A stretch of 64,000 nucleotides of DNA from a virus. The number at the start of each line of letters is the position of its first letter. Position 1 is the stretch's first letter. Of the stretch, positions 33,901 to 43,800 are shown in pieces. The translations under genes were made by a program, and so were the position numbers. Where the stretch lies: positions 1 to 64,000 of IMG/VR virus record IMGVR_UViG_3300044628_000433, one strand, 5' to 3'. Under the pieces are notes generated by a model. It saw only the letters and a program-made list of their open reading frames with translations, did not search any database and was not told the origin of the DNA.

Positions 33901-36577
33901 TGAGGGTCAGATTTTCTACGGGCAAACAGAACAAGCTCTAGTAGCCTCCCTTAATGGAAACGTTAAGGCTAAGATCGGCTTAGATCAATACGTTAAGGTA
34001 TGGAATAACACCGGAGACGATATTCTATCTGGTCGCGTTGTTCGTGTTACTGGCGGACACGCATCAACAATGTTAACAGTAACCTTAGCAGATGCAACGT
34101 CTGAAGCTAACTCTTCAGCTACAATAGGTGTTGCCGCAGAACTTCTCCCCAATGGTGGACCTGGATATGTAATTACCAGCGGATTACTTCGCGGTATTAA
34201 TACAAATCTTCTTGTAAACGGAATAAACCCACAAGAAGGTAACGCTATCTGGCTTGATACCATAACTGGTGAGATGACAGTTGACAGACCAACCGCACCA
34301 AACCACGGTGTCTTTATGGGTTGGCTTATTAAGAAATCGTCTGGAGCGGCTGGTGAAATCTATGTTAAGGTTATCAACGGCCATGAACTAGATGAAATTC
34401 ACGACGTTAGTATTACAACACCAACCAATGGACAAGTACTAAAGTATAATGGTACGCTTTGGGTAAACTCTGATTTACCAACGCACACTCATGTCATCTC
34501 AGACGTTACTAACTTACAGACAACGTTAGATGGTAAAGCTGCGTCGAGCCACACTCACAGCGGTTCAGATATTACTACAGGCACGGTACCCGCAGCTAGA
34601 CTTGGCAGTGGTACAGCTAATAACACCACATTCTTGCGTGGTGATAATACTTGGCAAACCGTATCAGGAGGAGCCTCTAACCTAGATGGCCTTACTGATG
34701 TTACCATTACATCTGCCGCACAAGGTAACTATTTATGGTATGATTCTGGTACTTGGAAGAACGATTTCTTCTATTTAAGTCGAGCAGCTGATGTTGGAAA
34801 CTTAACATCCACTGAAGGAGATATTTTAACATTTACTAGTGGCGAGTGGATAAACGTAAATTTTAATGATTTCCTTACCGACAACCAAGTAACCGTTACC
34901 CAGCTTGCTCCTTCCGCTACTCCTGGAAGATTATACATGTCTTCTGGATTAACTACATCCGGAACTGAATTAGTGTCTGTTGTTAATGGTAGTTTTATTG
35001 CTACAAACACAATTGATGCAGTATTTGAAGATCGCTCAATCGGTACGCCATCAAACATAGCCAAGTGGAAGTTCGATGTAAAAGATTCATCAATCACAAC
35101 AACAAAGCTTGGTGGAGATATTACATCAGCTGGTAAGGCATTGTTAGATGACGCTGACGCAGCAGCTCAAAGAGCCACCCTTGAATTGGGAACAGCAGCA
35201 ACAGCCAACACAAGTGCTTTTGCTGCTGCCTCACACACTCATGCCATCTCTGACGTTACGGGTTTACAGACAGCTTTAGACGGTAAGGCTTCTACAACCC
35301 ACACTCACGCAGCTGGTGACATTACTTCGGGAACAATAGCTACAGCTAGACTTGGTTCTGGAACCGCAGATAACACAACCTTCCTACGTGGAGACAACAC
35401 TTGGCAAACGGTATCTGGTGGCTCTACAAACCTAGATGGACTTACAGACGTTACCATAACGTCGGTTGCTTCAAATAATCTATTAAGTTACAACGGATCT
35501 GCTTGGATTAATAGAGCAGTAGCAGATGCGATACCAGATGGATCGGTTGGTGTTGGAAAGCTTTCACAAGGCACAGCAACCAGCGGTCAAGTATTGGCTT
35601 GGAATAACATAAGTGGTTGGACCGCTGCTGATCCTAGCGGCGGCAGCACAACCCCACAAGGTAGTGATGGCTCTATTCAATACAACAGCGCAGGAGGATT
35701 TGAAGGTGCAACATACGCCTCTATTTCCCCAGCTGGAAACATTCAACTCGCTAATTCCACAGAATCAAACGGCGTAGCTAGCACGGCTATTCTAACATCG
35801 CAAGATTTAGCTGGTAGACCAATGCTTTCCATGATTAGTGGAGACAACTGTCCTATTACAAATCTGCAAACATGTATTGCAAGAAACCGTATTAGTTGGA
35901 TTATAGCTAACGGTGGTACTGGTTTTCATTCAATGGGACTTGCTTCTTCGGTCGTTGGAACGGGTGTGGCAGGAACAATCGCTGATAGTAGCAATTTAGC
36001 AAGAGTTGTAAGAGTTATACAACCATCGTCAGCTGCACTAAACTCATTTGGTAATTTTAGAATAACAACACTTGCAGCTATGCGAGGAACGGTTTCTGGA
36101 TCTGGTGGTGGTCACATCATTTATAAATTCGGTAGATCGGATGCCCTTAGTAACTGTTCGGAATATCACGGACTTACAACAACGACATCAGCACCAGCAG
36201 CAGCACAAGTCGATCCGTCCGCAGCAAGTTCATTTTCACATAAATTTGGTATAGGTTTACGAACTACTGATACAAACTATCAGTTAATGCACTGCACAAA
36301 CACTGCTGCAGCTACTGTTGTTGATACAGGAATAGCTGCAGCTCAAAACGTTGCATATACGCTGGAGTTATTCTGGCCTCCAAACCCATCCACAACAATG
36401 TATTGGAAACTTACGAGAGATGATACCGGAGCATCGGCTACTGGTAGCGCAACATCTAACTTACCGTCAGCCGGTACCGCGCTTGGTTTTTCAAGCGCAA
36501 GGTGTACTGCAGCAAATACAACAGCAGTATCACTTAATGTTATTTCTTACTATCACGAAAGAATAGGAAACAAATAA
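30995..36577 (+). CDS. Giant tail fibre, 1,860 aa, with internal duplications
   Basis: Starts ATG after AAGGATAATAC. Residues 1-50 and about 102-150 are two copies of an IRR-x-T...W...L-x-x-GEI-x-(Y/F)D...EIR(V/I)GDGT module also seen at the N-terminus of other fibre and tropism proteins. About 31942-32767 and 32809-33613 encode two diverged copies of a domain of roughly 270 residues with a lectin-like beta pattern (VDPSFLG/VDPTFLG, VGFYTTT/IGFFSLT). Two further copies of an HTHxISDVTxLQ...FLRGDNTWQTVSGG unit lie at 34481-34770 and 35230-35520. The last 160 residues form a unique tip, probably the receptor-binding domain. Trimeric assembly and host attachment are inferred from family knowledge. 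Confidence 0.85.
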   Translation: MNDLIRIRRDTYTNWESANPVLPLGEITYDRTNAEIRVGDGTSNWLSLPTIGSASLADGDKGDIVVSAGGTTWSLSSAVAADIAAKLEASDLNLGTSTTPATTPLQIRRGATSSWTGIILAAGEIGFDSLLNEIRIGDGTTDWDNLDPVGLNKLQNLSLEQIGDVNITNLEIGDFLSHDGMDWVNTPITFPAVDLDDLTSVTLTSPTLGQILQFNGSAWVNAAAPTGGPGVTLGAKNDITVVGENDWQITTNSIETAMIKNANVTVSKLGGTGITVAGKELLNIAVAANDQILVYNEGEVRWDPTDLTTAVGGPALNAVAQITNVPNGVLGISNESIVDPSFLGYGHLTTERQVLSNTSWIPEDLYKNPNTETVAYTDGKTAGNWTTLTTTGAVQFNSPGQTAIISAKATTVNSTGQLRLLEPNKLIDTSIKLTSRVRVRGTAVSPNTNYVVGFYTTTTSTKRFAAVGIRPGQTTWHVIEKPVSSEPGSVYDSGISALEWVNIDISVKDGLITCLVNESVVAVLTASNFGTTQYNIGCSVFCEASTTPQPELEVDYLRCYIQEQPTVSTRLLEQSNAATGEVLNWNGTNWEPTDVSQIVIPAALDAVFETKDIANGLLGISNNSLVDPTFLGKSYLTNTQQVLTNTGWIPSSLYTNTNTQTVAYSDGTDVGSWSIPTLTSGSVTFNPTGIIAAYAATADSTASVKLPTIQRITDTAIDFTARVRVRGAAITPNTSYVIGFFSLTPSTKLYAAVVAKDTSTWKVISKPGATATETNTTVSVLNWTDVRITTNNNQIKFYINGTLITTVNASDFIGVSLNLGCAVYCESAVSPQPELEFSSLQTNVMVLPNISPRIIEQDGATSNQVLSWNGTKWTPATVTTGPSGATTLSDLTDVTITTPTQGHFLWYDTGEWKNNFLTLDKAFDVDVFTGLANEQVLAYDGSAGLWQNKNKITLDRLSFNFTPSAFSVLEGQIFYGQTEQALVASLNGNVKAKIGLDQYVKVWNNTGDDILSGRVVRVTGGHASTMLTVTLADATSEANSSATIGVAAELLPNGGPGYVITSGLLRGINTNLLVNGINPQEGNAIWLDTITGEMTVDRPTAPNHGVFMGWLIKKSSGAAGEIYVKVINGHELDEIHDVSITTPTNGQVLKYNGTLWVNSDLPTHTHVISDVTNLQTTLDGKAASSHTHSGSDITTGTVPAARLGSGTANNTTFLRGDNTWQTVSGGASNLDGLTDVTITSAAQGNYLWYDSGTWKNDFFYLSRAADVGNLTSTEGDILTFTSGEWINVNFNDFLTDNQVTVTQLAPSATPGRLYMSSGLTTSGTELVSVVNGSFIATNTIDAVFEDRSIGTPSNIAKWKFDVKDSSITTTKLGGDITSAGKALLDDADAAAQRATLELGTAATANTSAFAAASHTHAISDVTGLQTALDGKASTTHTHAAGDITSGTIATARLGSGTADNTTFLRGDNTWQTVSGGSTNLDGLTDVTITSVASNNLLSYNGSAWINRAVADAIPDGSVGVGKLSQGTATSGQVLAWNNISGWTAADPSGGSTTPQGSDGSIQYNSAGGFEGATYASISPAGNIQLANSTESNGVASTAILTSQDLAGRPMLSMISGDNCPITNLQTCIARNRISWIIANGGTGFHSMGLASSVVGTGVAGTIADSSNLARVVRVIQPSSAALNSFGNFRITTLAAMRGTVSGSGGGHIIYKFGRSDALSNCSEYHGLTTTTSAPAAAQVDPSAASSFSHKFGIGLRTTDTNYQLMHCTNTAAATVVDTGIAAAQNVAYTLELFWPPNPSTTMYWKLTRDDTGASATGSATSNLPSAGTALGFSSARCTAANTTAVSLNVISYYHERIGNK

Positions 36578-36578
36578 A

Positions 36579-36710
36579 ATGATTTTAGCTTCATTCGAAT
36601 CGTTACTTGGCAGCATCTGGTTTGCTGGCCTCACTTTAGTTGTCGGCTACATTGCCGGACAGGTATTTCCAATCTCAAGTCTTACAGACCTCTTTAAGAA
36701 AGGTAAGTAA
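36579..36710 (+). CDS. Tiny membrane protein, 43 aa (holin candidate)
   Basis: ATG at 36579, directly after the fibre stop. Hydrophobic residues 12-31 (SIWFAGLTLVVGYIAGQVFP) form one membrane-spanning helix with short polar ends and a basic FKKGK tail. The stop is one base before the next gene. One-helix proteins of this size beside structural genes are often holins or pinholins, but there is no direct sequence proof. Confidence 0.6.
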   Translation: MILASFESLLGSIWFAGLTLVVGYIAGQVFPISSLTDLFKKGK

Positions 36711-36711
36711 T

Positions 36712-36822
36712 ATGCCAAAGGTAGGAAAGAAAGAATTCCCATATACTGCTAAGGGTATGGCAATGGCTAAGGCCGCTGCTAAGAAGAAGCCTATGAAGAA
36801 GGCACCAAAGAAGAAGAAGTAA
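36712..36822 (+). CDS. Very lysine-rich peptide, 36 aa
   Basis: ATG at 36712 after AAAGGTAAG. It starts MPKVGKKEFPYTAKG, and 15 of its 36 residues are Lys. The FPYTAKG start followed by an Ala/Lys tail recurs in my memory of aquatic phage genomes without an assigned role. The composition suggests nucleic-acid binding or packing with DNA in the head. Its stop shares a base with the start of the next basic protein. Confidence 0.65.
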   Translation: MPKVGKKEFPYTAKGMAMAKAAAKKKPMKKAPKKKK

Positions 36823-37157
36823 TGCCAAAGAAACCATCAGTCTCCATGACCAAGAAGGATAAGAATCCAAAGGGTGGTCTTACCCAATCTGGTCGAAACA
36901 AATATAACAGAGCAACTGGATCAAACCTAAAGGCACCTGTTGGCCGTGCGCCAAAGACACCAGAGGAAATGCGTAGACAGGGTTCATTCTTAGTTAGAAT
37001 GGGTTCTGCAGCTGGACCACTAAAGGATGAGAAGGGACGTAAGACCCGACTCAAGCTAAGCCTAGAGGCATGGAATCACTATGGTGATAAAGCTTCTGCG
37101 GTTTCAAAGGGTCGCCGCCTTCTTGACCGATACCAGAACAAAAAGAAAAAGAAGTGA
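36822..37157 (+). CDS. Basic protein, 111 aa (DUF6321-like)
   Basis: Starts MPKKPSVSMTKKDKNPKGGL and continues with a TQSGRNKYNRATGSNLK segment and EEMRRQGSFLVRM. This KDKNPKGGLT...GR-x-KYN...G-x-LK pattern matches a family of unknown function that I recall from phages and metagenomes. It ends in a run of six Lys after QN. Strong positive charge suggests DNA binding. It lies just upstream of the terminase pair. Confidence 0.7.
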   Translation: MPKKPSVSMTKKDKNPKGGLTQSGRNKYNRATGSNLKAPVGRAPKTPEEMRRQGSFLVRMGSAAGPLKDEKGRKTRLKLSLEAWNHYGDKASAVSKGRRLLDRYQNKKKKK

Positions 37158-37160
37158 CAC

Positions 37161-37361
37161 ATGGACAAGGGAATCAATACACTAAAGGATCTTCTCATTG
37201 ATTGTCTGATTGAAGATCTTAGCGATCCCGATAAGCGATCACCTGGACTATATCAAGTAGTCGCACGGGTAGTTGCAGATAATAAATCAGACACAATTCC
37301 AGCCGTCAGGGCTGAAACCTTAGAGGGACTATCTCCCTTTAAGCTCAAGAAACAAGCCTAG
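37161..37361 (+). CDS. Terminase small subunit-like protein, 66 aa
   Basis: The segment EDLSDPDKRSPGLYQVVARV near residues 18-37 is characteristic of short small-terminase subunits of T7-like marine phages: a brief helical protein recognising DNA and handing it to the large subunit. T7 gp18 is 89 residues. It sits 161 bases before the large subunit. Confidence 0.75.
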   Translation: MDKGINTLKDLLIDCLIEDLSDPDKRSPGLYQVVARVVADNKSDTIPAVRAETLEGLSPFKLKKQA

Positions 37362-37522
37362 TCCGCATAGACAGCGCAAGCTGGGACTAGTCTATATTGG
37401 CCGCACCCGCTATGATAGGCTGGTGTATTATGGCCGCTCTACCGGGCAATCAATTGCGCCGGGAATTTCGCTACGGGAGGGTAGATCGGTAGGTCTACCC
37501 TCCTATTTGAAAGGAGGTACTC
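37362..37522 (+). ncRNA. Structured leader between terminase subunits (candidate RNA element)
   Basis: 161 bases, GC-richer than surrounding genes, with no frame. ATAGAC (37367-37372) pairs with GTCTAT (37390-37395) around an inner CAGC-GCAA-GCTG hairpin with a GNRA tetraloop. GGCCGC occurs twice (37399 and 37432). CCGGGCAAT...GCGCCGGG can fold. GGAGGGTAGA (37476-37485) and TCTACCCTCC (37494-37503) form a perfect 10-bp stem ending 6 bases before the large-terminase AAAGGAGG. It could be a cis-acting RNA, a terminator or a packaging signal; the call as RNA is inference. Confidence 0.5.
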
Positions 37523-39193
37523 ATGCAAGTACCAGATGAAGTCTTAGAAGACTTTCGAAATCATTGCTTCTTTTGTATGAAGTACCTAGGACTTGGTGAG
37601 CCAAGCCCACTTCAGTATGCAATCGCTGAGTGTGTACAGAATGGCCCCAAGGATATGCAGCTCCAAGCTGGTCGTGGTGCTGGCAAGTCAACCATCGTTG
37701 CTATGTATGCTTCGTGGTTATTGTTAAATAATCCAAACACAACAATCATGGTCTTGTCTGCAACACAGGACAAGGCCATTAAGTTTATTTCTCAGGTTCG
37801 TCAGATCCTGAGTTTAGTCCCCTATATGCAACACCTACTTCCAAAGGAACATGATAAAGACTCAGCCTTTGGTTTTAATGTTGGTATTCGGGATAAGGTT
37901 GGTCAGGACTTGTCTTGTTATGCCAAGGGTATCACAGGACAGATTACAGGTAGCCACGCAGATTATGTGTTGGCTGACGATATTGAGATTGAGAAGAACT
38001 CCGATAGTCCTCAAGCTCGACAGAAGTTGTTAGACAAGTTAACAGAACTAGAACAGATTAGAAACCCAGTTCCATACGGTAGGATTGTATTCTTGGGTAC
38101 GTATCAAAGTACGGATTCAATCTATCTACGTCTACCCTATGAGATTGTAAAGTTTCCTGCTGTCATCCCAGATCCAGAAATTGAGTCTCAGTGGTTACAC
38201 TGTCACGAATACATCTCTGATCTTGAGGGACAACCCGGAGATACTGTAGATCCCATGCGCTTTCCTCAGCACATTCTAGAGGAACGCCTAGCTAAGATTG
38301 GACCACGGCAGTTTGCTTTGCACTACTTGCTTGACCCATCTCTTAGCGATGCCAGCAAGCATCCTCTAAAGCTTGAGGATCTTGTTGTCATGGATGTATC
38401 TCCAGAGGTATTCCCAGAGAAGGTTGTGTGGGCAAGAAACAAGCCACTAGACATTCCTAGCTATGGCTTGAATGGAGATCTATTGTATGGCCCTATGTGG
38501 GCATCTGCTACGATGACCAAGTATGTTGATACCAGATTGTGTATCGACCCCTCTGGTCGTGGTGCAGACGAAACAGCTTACTGTGTGGCATCCTTCGTGA
38601 ATGGATACATTGTCATCCACGAACTAGATGGTCTACCAGGTGGCTATGATGATATTACCTTGGGTCGAATTGCAAAGATTGCAAATCAATATCAAGTATC
38701 AACCATCATGGTCGAAGCAAACTACGGAGACGGTATGTTTACGTCATTGCTTAGACCTATCGTATATGGAATCTGTGGTCGTGTTGCGATTGAAGAGTTC
38801 AAGGTATCGGGAGCTAAAGAGAAAAGAATCTTAGATACACTAGAACCTGTAATGTCTCAACACCGATTGATCTTTGATACCGAAGCTATTCGATCAAAGG
38901 AAACACAAATCCAAATCTCAAGAATGCAAAATAAGCGGGGAGCGTTAAAGCACGATGACCGTGTTGACGTTCTCGCCAGTATTGTAAAACTCTGGGTAGA
39001 CAATCTGGTCATCACACCAGATGAGATTATCCAAAGAAACGTAGACAGAGAACACCGTGATACCGTCAAGGAATGGCTCAGCAATAAGCGTATTGTTGGT
39101 CTACTTGGTGAGAAGTATCGAGGTATCGTTGAAGCACAAGAGCGTGTCAATAAACGCCACGGCTCTATAATTGATAATTTCTACAGGAGATAA
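37523..39193 (+). CDS. Terminase large subunit, T7 gp19-like
   Basis: 556 residues. ATPase domain: Walker A GRGAGKST with Lys55, motif III-like LSATQDKA and a Walker B VLADDIEI. Nuclease domain: CIDPSGRGADETAY with Asp342, a MVEANYGDG motif and HDDRVDVLA at 477-485 supplying the third acidic cluster. It packages concatemeric DNA into the procapsid through the portal and cuts at genome ends. Strong AAAGGAGG before the ATG. Confidence 0.96.
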   Translation: MQVPDEVLEDFRNHCFFCMKYLGLGEPSPLQYAIAECVQNGPKDMQLQAGRGAGKSTIVAMYASWLLLNNPNTTIMVLSATQDKAIKFISQVRQILSLVPYMQHLLPKEHDKDSAFGFNVGIRDKVGQDLSCYAKGITGQITGSHADYVLADDIEIEKNSDSPQARQKLLDKLTELEQIRNPVPYGRIVFLGTYQSTDSIYLRLPYEIVKFPAVIPDPEIESQWLHCHEYISDLEGQPGDTVDPMRFPQHILEERLAKIGPRQFALHYLLDPSLSDASKHPLKLEDLVVMDVSPEVFPEKVVWARNKPLDIPSYGLNGDLLYGPMWASATMTKYVDTRLCIDPSGRGADETAYCVASFVNGYIVIHELDGLPGGYDDITLGRIAKIANQYQVSTIMVEANYGDGMFTSLLRPIVYGICGRVAIEEFKVSGAKEKRILDTLEPVMSQHRLIFDTEAIRSKETQIQISRMQNKRGALKHDDRVDVLASIVKLWVDNLVITPDEIIQRNVDREHRDTVKEWLSNKRIVGLLGEKYRGIVEAQERVNKRHGSIIDNFYRR

Positions 39194-39194
39194 T

Positions 39195-39833
39195 ATGCCT
39201 CCATTTACGGCAGCAATCGTCGGTGGTCTAGCCGCTGGATCTGGAATCTTAAGCGGAATGAGCGGAGCTTCTCAAGCAAACGCTCAGGCTATGGCCCAGC
39301 AGATGCAACAAGACCAACAGAACTTTCAGAATCGTTGGGCTAATGAAACACAAAACAGAAACATTCTCAGACAGTGGCAAGCTCAGTACCACACGAATAG
39401 AGCATTAGAACGCTCGTCATTGCAACAAGCTGTGGCAGCTCAGTACTATGGCACCAAGTCATATCAGAATGCCACGTCAGAACTTAGCAAGCAAACTCGT
39501 CAAGTTACAGATCAGGCATTAGCTTCTGCATCCTCTAGTGGTATTTCGTTGAACTCTGCTTCTGTTCGGGCAACCCTCAGACAAGCGGCAACGGAAGCTC
39601 AAAAGATGTCCAAGAATATGCGAGTTAATTATATGAACACAATGCAAGATATTTCTACACAACGAGAGAACATCTTGGGCCAAAGAAACCTAGCTGCTCC
39701 AGAGCAGATGGCTTTCTTAAACACAACGGGCGGTATTGTTAATTCGTCCTCAAACATTATGGCAACTGGCTTGGCTACTGGACTCATGTCTGGTCTATCT
39801 GCTGGTATCGGCGCATATAGGGCGGGATCATAA
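39195..39833 (+). CDS. Internal virion protein, T7 gp14-like
   Basis: 212 residues from the ATG at 39195 after GGAG. N-terminal glycine/alanine-rich hydrophobic segment (AAIVGGLAAGSGILSGMSG), then long Gln/Asn/Ala-rich helices and a glycine-rich C-terminal hydrophobic stretch (GLATGLMSGLSAGIGAYR). This two-ended hydrophobic pattern and the place directly after the terminase/tail genes fit gp14, which is ejected and inserts in the outer membrane. Confidence 0.8.
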   Translation: MPPFTAAIVGGLAAGSGILSGMSGASQANAQAMAQQMQQDQQNFQNRWANETQNRNILRQWQAQYHTNRALERSSLQQAVAAQYYGTKSYQNATSELSKQTRQVTDQALASASSSGISLNSASVRATLRQAATEAQKMSKNMRVNYMNTMQDISTQRENILGQRNLAAPEQMAFLNTTGGIVNSSSNIMATGLATGLMSGLSAGIGAYRAGS

Positions 39834-40801
39834 TGCTTAATCAAAACAAACTACAGAAGCTGTTTGAAATTGCTACTGGTCAACAACCAGAAACGCAACG
39901 TCTAACAGCTGCAAAGAAGAAGACCAACACATTAGATCGTGTAAAGAAGCGTAAGGATATCTTTAAGTCTATCTATAACGATCCGTTTGATGCCTTCGAA
40001 AAGTGGTACCAAGACTCTCTTAAGGATGTCTCTTCAGACAACGCTGATGAGTTTTGGTCTGAAGCTGAGCAGGAGTTTCCCGGCAGTCCCGATCAAGCTA
40101 AGGATTGGTTACGGTCTCAAGTTAAGAAGCCAACCGATCCAGCTGCACGGGAATCGTCTTTACGAAACACAATGACCAAGGCACCGTCGTGGTTAAACCA
40201 AGAGCTATCCCCAGAGTTAGCAAACACAGAACAAGAAGTAACGTCACAAAATCTCAGCAAGTCACAGCTTGCATATCGCAAGGTTCTTGAAAATAAGATT
40301 CAAGCTTTTAAGTTTGATCAATTAGATCCAGACGTTCCAGCTGAAATTCACGTAGATGACATGATTAAGTTAGAGCTTATGGGCCTACTTGATGGTGCAT
40401 CAATCATTGAGGGACGCTTTGCAACAACAAATAGAGATGGCTCTATTCAACCAGCATTTGCTTTAAGCAATTCTACTGAAGCTAATGGTGTTGGTCTTGG
40501 TCCAGAAACTGAACTCATTACAAAGATGGCTAAGCCATTGTTTGAACGAGCCGTGGTTGATGGACTAGATACGGGTATCGCAACACAGGAAATGAACAAC
40601 AGAGCGGTAACAGGTGCTGGCCTACAGATGCTACCAAACATGGATGTATCTGAGTGGTCAACAATCTTAGGCGCAATGCCAAAGCAAGATATTCCAGCTG
40701 CTGTTCAACAGGGCTTTAACAGACGGGCTGAGATAGATCCCTTTGCCTCTGGTGAAGAGATGCTAGCTGATTCCCTATCTATAGAGGACTTACTTAGATG
40801 A
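39833..40801 (+). CDS. Unknown virion-region protein, 322 aa
   Basis: Hydrophilic, acidic, mostly helical, no signal peptide or motif I recognise. It shares a base with the gp14-like stop and overlaps the 1,519-residue protein by 4 bases. By order it lies between gp14 and gp15 analogues and is probably an internal (ejection) protein or a chaperone for one. Confidence 0.7.
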   Translation: MLNQNKLQKLFEIATGQQPETQRLTAAKKKTNTLDRVKKRKDIFKSIYNDPFDAFEKWYQDSLKDVSSDNADEFWSEAEQEFPGSPDQAKDWLRSQVKKPTDPAARESSLRNTMTKAPSWLNQELSPELANTEQEVTSQNLSKSQLAYRKVLENKIQAFKFDQLDPDVPAEIHVDDMIKLELMGLLDGASIIEGRFATTNRDGSIQPAFALSNSTEANGVGLGPETELITKMAKPLFERAVVDGLDTGIATQEMNNRAVTGAGLQMLPNMDVSEWSTILGAMPKQDIPAAVQQGFNRRAEIDPFASGEEMLADSLSIEDLLR

Positions 40802-43800
40802 TTGAAATGCAAGGACCGGGGGTATTTCTAAATCCCCCTAATCAACCAATATATCAAGAAACACAAGTTAAGCTTCCAGAGAATGTCGTTGGCGTTGGTC
40901 AAGGAATTGACTGGGGTGCCATTGGTGAATCTGTTGCCAAGTTTGGAACAGAACTCGTATCTTATGATATTGAAGATAAGCGTAAGAAAAAGCAACGCCT
41001 ACTTGAAGATCTAGAAGCAAAAACACAAATGAGCATTGACAATGCGTCTGCTTATAATGATTTTGATTCTGTAGATGCTCAAATTACAGAGTATAAAAAC
41101 CAAGTCAAAGAAATCGTTGGTTACGATATTGACTCGGATGGTGGCGGTGAAACAAGCTCAGCTCTGTTGGAGCAAGCTAGAAAGACTGCTTATAATTTCG
41201 ATCTCTACGGTCAAAGGGCTAGACGAGAAACAGCAGATGATGTTATGTTATCTGCGTTTAACGATGACAGTCTTGCGTTTCAGGAATACCTATTAACATC
41301 CGACAATCCAACTTTTGATATTGAAGGTAGACTTGTCCAGCTTGAGCAAATGCAAAAAGACGTTCAAGATAAACCTCAAAAGACAATGGGTGATAGAGCC
41401 TATCTTGCTGCTGTTCGTAAAGAAAAGATTGACTTACTAGAAACACAGGGAAAGATGACAGCAGCTTCTGCTAAAAGTTTTAACGAGGCTAGAGAAGCTG
41501 ATAAGAAACAACTGGAAGGTCGCATTGCAAACCACAACAAGGAACTAAGAAGTATTTGGGAGCGGACAGAACAGCTTGCAAAAGAAACTTCAGCATTACG
41601 CGCTAAACCGGATAAGACAGAAGCTGAAGTTGCTGAACTTAGATCCCTTGAAATTAGAATGAATTCAGAAGCTTATCAGGTTCAAAGACTAGAAGCTATA
41701 GCATATAAACTTCAAGACTCTTATGCACAGGAGTTTTATGGTAGATCTTGGGATGAAAATATTGCCAAGAGCATGCCAGAAGATACGTATTCAAATATCT
41801 TAAATGCTAAAAACAGTAGAACAAATGCCCTTAACACGGCATCCTTTCTACCGTACAAGAGAGCTGAAGAAGCTCAGAGAATGCAGATCGCTAGCGTAAC
41901 GGATAGAGTTAACTCAGCAATTAGACAAGCTGAAGCTGATATTAATCTTATAGATTCGGTTATTAAATCTGCACCGGAAGCTGATAGACAAGGATTTATT
42001 AACGCAAGACACGCTAGAATCACAAAACTTGAAAAAGCTCTATTAGAAATTAATAGTGGTGGTGTTCCGCTTATTGTTCAAGATCTAACTAAAACAGTAG
42101 ACGGCTTAAAATTCTTCGGTCAATCACTTAAGTTTGATTCGTCACCAACTGCATTAACGGAGTTTACAGCTAACGCAGTAGAGTCCTATAGTCAACCGCA
42201 CGAAACAATTTATAAGACATTTAGAAATACCGTCGATAAGTTCAATCAGTTCTTGTCAACTCGTCAGGATATTCCTGGGTCATCAATTACCGGAGATTCC
42301 AGAGAAAAGCGAACAAAGAAAAATTTAGCTAGCTATAGTAAATTATATCAGCGAATACCAAATTTAAATTTAAACCCGTCTGAGATCAACGAAGTATTTC
42401 TTGACGTAATACAAAAAAATGGTGTTGATCCTTATCAAGCGGATGGCATCAACATCAAGCCGTGGAGTGAACTTTCAAAAGAAATACAGGCAGCTGGTAT
42501 TCAACTAACACCAAATGGATTCTTACACACAGAAATTGGCGTAAATGCTATTACTGAATTGTTAAGATCTAATGCTCCACTAGATCAATGGCAAAATATG
42601 TTGGCGTTTGGTTCTGCGGGAAATGAGTGGTTTGCCGTGCTGAACGCTTCTCACAGCGAATCTCCAATGAATGGTGGTGTTGCGGATATGCTTGCTGGGG
42701 CGTTAATGAACCCAGACACACGCCAAGCAGCGACAGCTGCGTTTATTATGTTTACACCAAAGGATCATATTGCTAGCAATTTAGATAGAATTCGTAACAC
42801 GGGAATTGGACAGCAAAACCCAGCTGGTTTTACCAATGCTTTCGAAACACTACAGGCTCTAGCTAAAGAGCATGGTGGTAATGGAGATCCTTTAAAGTTT
42901 ATTCAAGGCCAGCTTATTGATGTTGAGTTACTAAAGGAAAAGCAGAGACTTCAGAAACTTAGCCGCAGCTCAGACGTTCTACAACCGCTGGTTGGAGCCT
43001 ATAGTACACGTGAGAATCTCTCTGAAGAAACACAAGACAAAGTTAAATTGAATGCTATTATGGTGGAATTACGAGATAATGTATTTCCACAAATAGAAGC
43101 TAGGGTTGGCCCTAATGTAAATCTACAGAGTTTATTAACTGGAAATGCTGTAAATCCAGCACTTAGGGAGATTTCAGAAATTGCAATAGGTCACTACTAT
43201 GATGCAAAATACGATCCACGAACTAAATACTCAGATGAAGATTTGTGGGAAATAGCCGCAGATCGAACAAACAAAAGTCTACAGAATTTTGTTGTTAAGT
43301 CCTCTGGATTACAGCTAGAGAAACCAGACACTCCGGAACCACCAGTGGGAATAGCCGACCGATTCATTGCTGGATCTGATATTCAATATGGATTACAGGA
43401 CGGTGGTAAACAAAATCTTAATGTTCTATTAGATGCAGACTTTGATGTGAATGGCCTTGACAAAAGTACATTCAATCAATACGGTACATTTACCGCCCCA
43501 CCAACAGATATGGAAAACCCAGCCGCAGTGGCTCTGGCTGTGTCAGCTGTACGTGGCATGGACGTATCAGGAATTCCTGGCAATGCCTCCAGTAATATAA
43601 TGGCAATAGCTACAGAAGTTATTGGTGGTCACAAGGATAATAGAACAATGCTTGTGGCTCAAGCCGCCCTAAAAGACTTAGGAAATCCCAAAACACTTAC
43701 AGAAGCCATTGCAACCGCTAAAAGAAATATGCAACGCATACAAGCTGGTATTGACAGTGGCGAGTTCAAGTTTGTTGTCGGTACGGACATTAGTAACCTA

